Below, piece after piece: positions 1 to 4,917 of a stretch of 8,622 nt of DNA (its first letter is position 1; every line of letters starts with the position of its first letter). The translations under genes and the position numbers were made by a program. Origin of the DNA: an uncultured Eubacteriales bacterium (GTDB lineage Bacteria > Bacillota > Clostridia > Christensenellales > CAG-138); NCBI GenBank assembly GCA_900544965.1, contig UQXE01000054.1:1-8622 (forward strand), written 5' to 3'. The notes under the pieces are model-generated. The model ran no database searches, was not told the origin of the DNA, and worked only from the letters and a program-made list of their open reading frames with translations.

Positions 1-50
1 GGACTTTTTACAAAAAGTCCCCTTGGGCGGGGTATGGGGCGGAGCCCCAT
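1..50. repeat. Double-hairpin intergenic element
   Basis: Two perfect inverted repeats lie back to back. At 1-20 the arms GGACTTTTT and AAAAAGTCC flank a 2-nt loop. At 34-50 the arms ATGGGGC and GCCCCAT flank GGA. From memory, this pairing (an AAAAAGTCC hairpin followed by a GGGGCGGAGCCCC hairpin) resembles a dispersed intergenic element of clostridial genomes; I cannot verify that here. The first hairpin could also act as a terminator for a gene left of the window. No coding sequence is seen in it. Confidence 0.5.
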
Positions 51-110
51 GAATATGAATACAAGCCTGACAGCTGCTTGCAGCCGAAGGTCATGTTTTG
101 CGGGTTGAAC

Positions 111-143
111 TCGCTAAGTGCTTGTATAACAAGCACTTAGCGA
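111..143. repeat. Perfect 15-bp-arm hairpin
   Basis: The left arm TCGCTAAGTGCTTGT (111-125) and the right arm ACAAGCACTTAGCGA (129-143) are exact reverse complements separated by ATA. No T-tract follows on either strand, so it is not a standard rho-independent terminator. It directly abuts the repeat copy at 142-172 and may be an insertion within that element. Possible roles are a cruciform, an RNA hairpin or a remnant of a small mobile repeat. Confidence 0.75.
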
Positions 144-172
144 ATCGCCCATGGCGATAAGTAGGTTCTAAG
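142..172 (+). repeat. Dispersed repeat, left copy
   Basis: This stretch matches the reverse complement of 8586-8615 at most positions, with one single-base gap. It contains the inverted repeat ATCGCC-CAT-GGCGAT. The right-hand copy has ACCGCC-TAT-GGCGGT, so paired positions change together while the palindrome is kept. The copies are in inverted orientation at the two ends of the window. No ORF is associated. Confidence 0.6.
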
Positions 173-369
173 AACTCCAAAAAATGCAAGGGGAATAATA
201 TAAGCTTTGAAATATCACCCCAATTTTATAATCCATCAAAAATCAGCGAAGAACACTTTGGCGCGACCGATGAAAATTCAAAACAACAAAAGTAAACCGC
301 TGTTTTGCTTGGATTTTTATATTGATAAGATTGCATAATTCAAGCCGCAATACCTTAATTACAGTCAGG
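173..369. other. Noncoding, AT-rich spacer
   Basis: Together with the repeats to its left this is a gene-free stretch of about 370 bases. I see no convincing ORF with a ribosome site, no RNA gene and no clear terminator for the minus-strand regulator that ends at its right edge. Confidence 0.4.
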
Positions 370-588
370 TCAGCGGCGTTTCGGATCGTCGGACCTGCCG
401 ACGAGGTAGTCGATGGATACTTCGAAATAGTCGGCAAGGGCGATGAGAGAATCATAGGAAGGTTTGCGCTCGCCCAACTCATATTGCTGAATGCCCCTTT
501 CACTGGCATTGATTGCATGGGCAAGTTGCTTTTGGGTTATATTATGAGACTTCCGTAAAGTCTTTAGATGCTCTCCGAAATTAAACAT
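370..588 (-). CDS. Small XRE-family HTH transcriptional regulator
   Basis: Encodes a 72-aa protein consisting almost only of a Cro/C1-type helix-turn-helix domain. An amphipathic first helix (FGEHLKTLRKSHNI) is followed by the HTH at about residues 18-38 (TQKQLAHAINASERGIQQYE), then the LGERKPS turn, the DSLIALADYFEVSIDYLVGR helices and a short basic tail. The ATG at 588 was chosen because GGAG sits 6 nt upstream. The frame stays open further upstream, but that extension would cross the promoter and both operator sites and has no HTH-like content. It is transcribed divergently from the second XRE gene at 975. Two matching 18-bp sites at its promoter suggest that it represses itself. Its other targets are unknown; the second XRE gene is one candidate. 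There is no effector domain, so the signal it senses cannot be read from sequence. Confidence 0.88.
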   Translation of the reverse strand: MFNFGEHLKTLRKSHNITQKQLAHAINASERGIQQYELGERKPSYDSLIALADYFEVSIDYLVGRSDDPKRR

Positions 589-594
589 ATTATA

Positions 595-598
595 CTCC
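595..598 (-). promoter_or_regulatory. Ribosome site fixing the XRE start
   Basis: On the minus strand the sequence TTGGAG lies 6 nt before the ATG at 586-588. It decides for the 72-aa product over the longer upstream reading. Confidence 0.7.
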
Positions 599-611
599 AA
601 AAAGCTATTTG

Positions 612-629
612 CACGTACAAACGCGCGTG
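612..629 (-). promoter_or_regulatory. Putative operator, proximal copy
   Basis: On the minus strand this reads CACGCGCGTTTGTACGTG. It matches the second site at 647-664 at 16 of 18 positions. Each site is an imperfect palindrome with CACG and CGTG ends. It lies just downstream of the -10 candidate, over the expected transcript start, so a bound repressor would block initiation. The regulator encoded at 370-588 is the likely ligand. Confidence 0.6.
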
Positions 630-637
630 GCATTGTA

Positions 638-667
638 TTTATAAGCCACGTACAAGTGCGCGTGCAA
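638..667 (-). promoter_or_regulatory. Candidate sigma-A promoter of the XRE gene
   Basis: On the minus strand TTGCAC (662-667) and TATAAA (638-643) are separated by 18 nt. The match is moderate. The arrangement is plausible because one 18-bp repeat fills the spacer and the other covers the start site. Confidence 0.45.
647..664 (-). promoter_or_regulatory. Putative operator, distal copy
   Basis: On the minus strand this reads CACGCGCACTTGTACGTG, a direct repeat of the site at 612-629 with centres 35 bp apart. It overlaps the -35 element and fills the -35/-10 spacer of the candidate promoter. Confidence 0.6.
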
Positions 668-960
668 GCTGAAAATAAGCACAACCTAAACTCAGAATTA
701 TTGTTAATGCCAAGTAAACTAGCGTGCATATGCTGCATAATATAAGGCCAACGTTAAGCGGACACAAACGTTCAACTGCCCTAGGCGCACGGTAAAAGAT
801 CCAATACTCAGCTTAACAAACAACCGACAGCGCGGCCAAGACATTCCGGTAACAGTTTTAGCCATAACGCTATTTTTCCTAGTATTTGTTTTAATCGGCT
901 TTATATGATGCCATACACTATAGATTAACACAATCCGCCAAACCAGGTCAAGCTGACGCA
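668..960. other. Divergent intergenic region
   Basis: This lies between two divergent regulators. It must hold the promoter of the plus-strand gene at 975, but I find only weak -10-like sequences around 904-925 with no good -35. Open frames here have no ribosome sites or recognisable protein content, and I regard them as spurious. Confidence 0.4.
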
Positions 961-974
961 GAGGGGGAACACGG

Positions 975-1247
975 ATGAAAAGGTATGAAAAACTCAGGGA
1001 ATTGCGGGAGGACGCGGGAATAAGCCAGCAAAGGCTTTCTTCATACCTCTGTGTACACCAGACTACGTATTCTGAGTATGAGTTGGGTAAGATCAACGTG
1101 CCTGTCGACGTATTTATAAAGCTGTCCAGGCTTTACGGGGTAAGCATAGAATACATACTTGGGCTTACCCGGGAAAGGATAATCCCCCGCTCGGATATTA
1201 AGGCTAAGCTGCAGGGGCCGCAGGCATGCTACAAAATGCGGCAATGA
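975..1247 (+). CDS. Small XRE-family HTH transcriptional regulator
   Basis: Encodes 90 aa. The first 67 or so form a compact Cro/C1-type HTH domain: KLRELREDAGISQQRLSSYL (helices 1-2), VHQTTYSEYELGKINVP (recognition helix and turn), then VDVFIKLSRLYGVSIEYILG. This is the short single-domain form common in Clostridia. The tail (67-90) is basic and contains no recognised domain. The ATG at 975 is preceded by GAGGGGG at 961-967 with 7 nt spacing. It is divergent from the XRE gene at 370-588 and convergent with the pilus operon, so it could regulate either. Nothing in the sequence proves which. DNA binding is confident; the target is unknown. Confidence 0.85.
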   Translation: MKRYEKLRELREDAGISQQRLSSYLCVHQTTYSEYELGKINVPVDVFIKLSRLYGVSIEYILGLTRERIIPRSDIKAKLQGPQACYKMRQ

Positions 1248-1295
1248 GGCCTTTCGCTGATGCGCTGATCAAGCGCACCGCTAACCGCCCGCACG

Positions 1296-1336
1296 TAAAT
1301 AAAACGTCCGGTCCCCCTGGAGGCGGGAACCGGACG
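1296..1336 (-). terminator. Rho-independent terminator of the pilus operon
   Basis: On the minus strand a 12-pair stem (CGTCCGGTTCCC / GGGGACCGGACG, including one G-U pair) closes an 8-nt loop and is followed by TTTTATTTA. It lies about 85 nt beyond the stop codon of the last pilus gene. Smaller hairpins at 1350-1363 and 1363-1375 lie between. There is no T-tract on the plus-strand side, so it serves the minus-strand operon. Confidence 0.82.
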
Positions 1337-1420
1337 CTCTATGCACGCTCCGCTGTAAAGCGGCCGCCTTGCGGCTGCGCGCCGTCTATAATGCCGCCCC
1401 GTCATAAGCCGGATATGGTA

Positions 1421-2035
1421 TTACGCCGCGGTCCTTCTCTTTTTCAAAAGATAGGTTGCCGCGAATATACATATCGCCGCAACGGCCGTCAATGCCAGCC
1501 CCTGAATAAGCTTACTGGCGTCTCCGGTCGTGGGAGCCGGCGGCGTTGTAGGCGTGGGCGTCGGAGGCGGAGCTGGGGGCGTATATACGTTGGTAAAGAC
1601 CGCTTCTGTTTTATAGTCGTTTTCATCAGCGCAGACCACAACGGTATCCAGCTTTCCGTTCTCCTCATCCCAGAGCACATAGACCGATACGGCGTAGACG
1701 GTGTCGTCATATGTACAGTATTCGCCGCTTCCCGCGATTTCACGCACGGTATAGGTATATATGCCTACCTCGCCATAGCGAATATCGAATGAAGCCTTAC
1801 CCGTTCCCTTAATGGTAAGTTCCGCGTTATCCGGCATTGGGAAAGCTTCGTCGTCGGCGCTTATTTGAAACGTGAAAACCTCATCCGTTTCCTCTATGCC
1901 CGAAATGTGCTTGGTTATCGTTATCTTGGCTTCGGCGGCCCGCACCGACGCGAAGGTCTCAAAGGGCGTTATGCTGAGGAAAAAAGCAAACGCCGCCGCT
2001 ATGATCGCTGTGCCTTTAATAAGCTTCTTTAACAT
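1421..2035 (-). CDS. Minor pilin, candidate base pilin (FctB position)
   Basis: Encodes a 204-aa sortase-anchored surface protein. A signal peptide covers about residues 1-34 (KK start, hydrophobic core, cleavage near AS/AA). One Spy0128-like isopeptide domain spans about 37-151, with expected linking residues Lys42 (TITK), Asn149 (FTN) and catalytic Glu99 (TVRE). A proline/threonine-rich stalk (152-168) follows, then the sorting signal APTTGD at 167-172 (LPxTG with Ala for Leu), a hydrophobic segment and a KKRR tail. Proline-rich tails before the sorting signal are typical of wall-proximal pilins such as FctB and GBS52, which supports a base role. The ATG at 2035 has AGGA overlapping the sortase stop codon 11 nt upstream, so translation is probably coupled; an in-frame upstream ATG inside the sortase gene would lack a proper signal peptide. 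It contains cysteines at 107 and 135, uncommon for wall proteins. Confidence 0.85.
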   Translation of the reverse strand: MLKKLIKGTAIIAAAFAFFLSITPFETFASVRAAEAKITITKHISGIEETDEVFTFQISADDEAFPMPDNAELTIKGTGKASFDIRYGEVGIYTYTVREIAGSGEYCTYDDTVYAVSVYVLWDEENGKLDTVVVCADENDYKTEAVFTNVYTPPAPPPTPTPTTPPAPTTGDASKLIQGLALTAVAAICIFAATYLLKKRRTAA

Positions 2036-2046
2036 AAATATTAATC

Positions 2047-2793
2047 CTAACTTCCTTCCTCCGTTTTGCTTTCCCCGGTTACGCGGCAAATCAGCAGGAG
2101 TCTTGCGTTTGTATAATCCGAGGAACAGGTGGACAGGGCAATTATCTGATCCCCCATGCCCAGGGGATCGCCGCGCGTATAGAGCGCAAGCTCATATATC
2201 CTTGAGATCAGCGCGGCTTTCCCGTTCTCAGTAGTTATGGGCACGCCGTATATCGCCCTGTCGTATGCGTCCGCTTGTATTATGCTCACGATTTCCAGCC
2301 GCATCGACCTGTCGGGCGCATGCAGGGAGCCTGTGTAGTTGGCGCGGAAAAACTGTTCATCCCTGAACAGGTCCACGTCTCCAAACATTGCCCCTCCCTG
2401 CATGTGATGTCCCATCAGGATGGAGTAATCGTCTCTCAGGCCGCGGCTGTTTCCGCAGTCCAGAAAAATACTCCCTCCGGATGAATGGTCTCCGTAAACG
2501 TCCACGGACAGGTAGTCAAAGTTGGTTTCGCCCTGCACAACCGGATAGTCTATACCCGTGTTGTCAATGGTAATCCAGGCGCACACGTCCGGATTTATCT
2601 TTAAAAGCTGGTCAAAGCTTGCTACAAGATCTTTCGTTTCCGTCGGCTTGTACGGCAAAAGCTTTCTCTGAACCGCCTTGGCGCTGTCAAGCACGCTCCA
2701 CGTGTCCCACAGGGCGTACCCCGCGTAGCACGCGGCGCCAATGAGCAGAATGGAAATAACGAAGTTTATCATCCTGTCCGCGATTCGCGCCAT
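2047..2793 (-). CDS. srtB: Class B sortase, probable pilin polymerase
   Basis: Encodes a 248-aa membrane-anchored transpeptidase. An N-terminal transmembrane helix at about 9-29 is followed by the sortase domain. Class B features are the INPDVCAWITIDNTGIDYPVVQ segment in two parts around 66-87, DDYSILMGHHM with catalytic His129, LSTCSSD with nucleophile Cys223, and Arg231 in NARLLL. The length fits class B. Sitting between the major and base pilin genes, it most likely cleaves the pilin sorting signal and links it to a lysine of the next subunit, as the class B SrtC2 does in S. pyogenes FCT loci. Haem-transport proteins, the other usual partner of class B sortases, are absent. The start at 2793 has AGGAAAGGAAGG upstream with a slightly long gap; Met8 is an alternative but would shorten the segment before the membrane helix. 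It lies 77 nt after the major pilin. Confidence 0.92.
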   Translation of the reverse strand: MARIADRMINFVISILLIGAACYAGYALWDTWSVLDSAKAVQRKLLPYKPTETKDLVASFDQLLKINPDVCAWITIDNTGIDYPVVQGETNFDYLSVDVYGDHSSGGSIFLDCGNSRGLRDDYSILMGHHMQGGAMFGDVDLFRDEQFFRANYTGSLHAPDRSMRLEIVSIIQADAYDRAIYGVPITTENGKAALISRIYELALYTRGDPLGMGDQIIALSTCSSDYTNARLLLICRVTGESKTEEGS

Positions 2794-2870
2794 GCCGCTT
2801 TAAGCCTTCCTTTCCTCACATCAGCCTTTCCCATATCCCGCGGAGAAAGGCGCCGCCTGCCGCTTAATCC

Positions 2871-3986
2871 TTAATACGCCGATACGCGGCGGCGGCGGAC
2901 TATAAACGCTACGGCTCCGATTGCCGCCGCGCCGAAGATCAGTGCGTATGGCATTATGTCCATAAACAGTCCGGTAGGCGGCGTGAGCGTCTTGTTGTTT
3001 ACATAGGCTTCGGTTGCGCCGCCCTGTGCAATGGTTCCGGTTATTGAGCGGTCTTCATTTGCGGCTGTGCCGTTTATGGCCGTCGTGTATCCAAGGGCGT
3101 TGGTTTCAGCTACGCTGTAGGTCGCGCCCACGGGCAGATTAAGAATTGTGAAGGATTCGCCGTGCTTGAGGTAAATCACGGCCGCGGTTCCCGCTGTGAT
3201 AACCGTTGGGTTTGCGGGGGTTCCAGCGTAGGTGTTGCCCACATAGCTTATGGCGTACGTTCCGGAAGCGCCGCCGGTGATATTTACGGTAAACTCAAAG
3301 TAGTCGTTTACATTGGCCGCGTTGCCCGTTACATTCTTCGATACTGTCAGGTTGGCCGCGTCTGCCGCCGTATTGGTGAAGGTGGGGCCGCATGCCTGCT
3401 TTTCGCCGACTGAACTGTTGGTTACAATGCCGGTGATAGCCAGCTCATTTGTCGGATGGCCGTTGCTGTCCAGCGCCCAGGCTACATACACCGTTATGTT
3501 GAATACGGCGTTGCTGTATACGATGTTGGGGTTAGTTCCCGCAACCTCTTCCAGCGTAAAGTTATAAGCGCCCGGTGCTGAGAAAGTTATCCCACTAAAG
3601 AGCGATACAAAGCCCCGCAAATTTGAGGCGGACGCGCTTCCGTTCGGGTTGACCGTCGCGCTGGTTTGCCATGTATGCGTTATTTCTACTGTTTTTGATA
3701 CAAAATCAGCGCTATTGTACTGCGGTACGGCAGTGGGGTTTGTGCCAACCTGATCAGCGTTGACATACTCAAGTTCAAACTCGAATACTTCGGTGTCATT
3801 CAGCTGGTTTACCGACGCGGCGGTCCAGATCTTTGTCACGTTCTGGGCAGCGCCTGGGGTATCCGTGCCGATCCCAATGGGGGTTGGTGCGACCGGTTCG
3901 GTTGCCAGCGCGGTTGCCGTCATGCACAGCACCATGAGTGCCGCCATCACGATTGAGAAAAATCTCTTCGTCTTCGTCCTTTTCAT
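2871..3986 (-). CDS. Major pilin with two isopeptide domains (FctA/Spy0128-like)
   Basis: Encodes 371 aa. A signal peptide covers about 1-28 (basic start, hydrophobic core, ALA-TEP cleavage). The N-terminal Spy0128-like domain (about 47-208) has expected Lys52 (NVTK), Glu146/147 (TLEE) and Asn205 (TFTN). The second domain (about 211-332) has Lys217 (VSKNVTGNA), Glu294 (VAE) and Asn330 (YVN). The sorting signal TPPTG (335-339) is followed by LFMDIMPY, a hydrophobic helix and RRRR. The two-domain build and the KxVTGNA segment match the S. pyogenes T-antigen shaft pilin Spy0128. Lys196 sits 9 residues before Asn205; the polymerising Lys161 of Spy0128 sits 7 before its own Asn168, so Lys196 is the best linking lysine. 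The start at 3986 is preceded by GGAGG. A longer TTG start at 4001 would use that ribosome site as codons and is rejected. It follows sipA by 63 nt. Confidence 0.9.
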   Translation of the reverse strand: MKRTKTKRFFSIVMAALMVLCMTATALATEPVAPTPIGIGTDTPGAAQNVTKIWTAASVNQLNDTEVFEFELEYVNADQVGTNPTAVPQYNSADFVSKTVEITHTWQTSATVNPNGSASASNLRGFVSLFSGITFSAPGAYNFTLEEVAGTNPNIVYSNAVFNITVYVAWALDSNGHPTNELAITGIVTNSSVGEKQACGPTFTNTAADAANLTVSKNVTGNAANVNDYFEFTVNITGGASGTYAISYVGNTYAGTPANPTVITAGTAAVIYLKHGESFTILNLPVGATYSVAETNALGYTTAINGTAANEDRSITGTIAQGGATEAYVNNKTLTPPTGLFMDIMPYALIFGAAAIGAVAFIVRRRRVSAY

Positions 3987-3994
3987 CTTTTTTT

Positions 3995-3999
3995 CCTCC
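3995..3999 (-). promoter_or_regulatory. Ribosome site deciding the major pilin start
   Basis: On the minus strand TTGGAGGAAAAAAAGATG contains a perfect GGAGG 8 nt before the ATG. An in-frame TTG overlaps the ribosome site and is therefore a false start. Confidence 0.85.
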
Positions 4000-4023
4000 A
4001 AAATAGTTTTTTATCCATAAGAA

Positions 4024-4035
4024 TTGCTTAAGCAA
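4024..4035. promoter_or_regulatory. 12-bp palindrome upstream of the major pilin
   Basis: TTGCTTAAGCAA is a perfect palindrome in the 63-nt gap between sipA and the major pilin. It may be a protein site, or a -35-like TTGCTT followed 16 nt later by TAAAAA. Either would allow separate control of shaft pilin level. The promoter match is weak. Confidence 0.25.
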
Positions 4036-4049
4036 CCCTATAGACCGGT

Positions 4050-4604
4050 TCATATGCTTCGGCGCCGAAGTACGGTAATGACCTTTCCCGCAAGCTCGTC
4101 CGCGGGTATCGCGCCGAAGGTGCGGCTGTCAACGCCGCCGTCCCTGCTGTCGGCAAGGATGAAGTATTCGTTGGGGCCAAGGGTCAGCGGGAAGGCGCAG
4201 CCCCCGTGCACGGGATAGGTATAGGCGGCGTTCATATCCGCCTGTATATATCCGTTTATTACAAGCTGGCCGTCCTCGGTAATCAGTACAACCTCCCCAG
4301 GCAGCGCCGCTATCCGCCCGATATGCGTATGCCCCCGCGCCGTATACGCCACTACGTCGCCCGAGGCGTAAGCGCCCTGAAGCCTGTAGTATAAAAGCAG
4401 GTCGCCCTCGTGCAGGGCAGGGGACATCATATCGCTTTGATATATCATCAGTCCCAGCACATGGCTGAACGCAAGCGCCAGTATCAGCGCCGTTACGGTA
4501 AGCTTGCCGAGCGCGCATAGCCATACATGGCGTTGGGTCAACCGTTTGAGCCTTGTCTCCATTGCCCGCCTTGTCGGAGAATCCGGCCGTATAAGCTCAT
4601 CCAT
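4050..4604 (-). CDS. sipA: SipA-like pseudo-signal peptidase, pilus assembly factor
   Basis: Encodes 184 aa of the type I signal peptidase (S26) fold. A membrane helix lies at about 28-54, followed by the usual boxes: QSDMMSPALHEGD (56-68), GDVVAYTARG (82-91), HIGRIAALPGE (94-104), and ADSRDGGVDSRTFG (151-164) with LAGKV (171-175). Aligned to the canonical SMxP and KRxxGLPGD boxes, the catalytic Ser position is Met59 (Asp58 next to it) and the catalytic Lys position is Gly96. Both dyad residues are therefore missing. S. pyogenes SipA also lacks both and works as a pilus chaperone rather than a peptidase, with a Gly likewise at the Lys position. The start at 4604 (MDELIRP) overlaps the upstream gene by 8 nt (ATGGATGA), typical of coupled translation; ATGs at 4613 and 4622 are alternatives. 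A far longer upstream reading would run through the preceding gene and is rejected. Confidence 0.87.
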   Translation of the reverse strand: MDELIRPDSPTRRAMETRLKRLTQRHVWLCALGKLTVTALILALAFSHVLGLMIYQSDMMSPALHEGDLLLYYRLQGAYASGDVVAYTARGHTHIGRIAALPGEVVLITEDGQLVINGYIQADMNAAYTYPVHGGCAFPLTLGPNEYFILADSRDGGVDSRTFGAIPADELAGKVITVLRRRSI

Positions 4605-4917
4605 GGCCTTCATCCCCATTGCCGCCAAAATTAAGGCCGTCGCTGTACCGTTTAATAATTTCTTCGCGCTCTTCCAGCAGCGCTCGGTATTTAAGCTCCT
4701 GTGCCTGGTACAATGCGGCGTACATTTCGTCAAGCCTGCGCAGCTTCGCCCACACGTCCCTTTCGTCGGCTCCAATCAGCGCTTTTTTAAACCTGAGCAG
4801 TTTCAGCGCCTGAGCTATGTCCTCAAGGCACGTTATCCCGAGGGTTCGGGGCGCGTCAGCCTCTTTTGCCCTCTTTTTTCCAGAGGCCCGTTTATGCTTA
4901 TCCCCAGAATTCGTCAT
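4597..4917 (-). CDS. Small DivIVA-like coiled-coil protein of the pilus operon
   Basis: Encodes a 106-aa soluble, highly charged protein without signal peptide or membrane segment. Residues 1-25 are basic and probably disordered. Residues 31-92 are predicted helical (LEDIAQALKLLRF, then ERDVWAKLRRLDEMYAALY and ELKYRALLEEREEIIKRY). The tail is glycine-rich. Residues 43-67 align without gaps to the DivIVA N-terminal domain: F-x-K-x-x-x-G-x-D-E-x-[ED]-V, then Leu and Tyr at the same spacing. Leu47-Ile48 sit where B. subtilis DivIVA has its membrane-inserting Phe17-Arg18. This is my reading of a short motif; no function is established. The start at 4917 lies inside the last codons of the adhesin gene (20-nt overlap), with AGGAGG 13 nt and GGAAG about 6 nt upstream. 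Its stop overlaps the sipA start. Coding is supported by the tight overlaps on both sides and by the regular helical pattern. An upstream extension to 4992 would lie within the adhesin and is not favoured. Confidence 0.75.
   Translation of the reverse strand: MTNSGDKHKRASGKKRAKEADAPRTLGITCLEDIAQALKLLRFKKALIGADERDVWAKLRRLDEMYAALYQAQELKYRALLEEREEIIKRYSDGLNFGGNGDEGHG

Noticed and set aside
589..738. Longer XRE reading from 738
   Set aside because: It covers the promoter and both operator copies and adds no recognisable protein sequence.
719..1096. Minus-strand open frame between and across the XRE genes
   Set aside because: It overlaps the plus-strand XRE gene antisense, has no ribosome site and shows no recognisable domain.
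3987..4001. TTG start giving a pilin five residues longer
   Set aside because: The TTG overlaps GGAGG, the ribosome site of the ATG at 3986. Starting there would leave no ribosome site.
4605..4775. Longer SipA reading from 4775
   Set aside because: It overlaps the DivIVA-like gene in another frame, and its extra residues are Cys- and Arg-rich shadow sequence rather than a membrane protein N-terminus.
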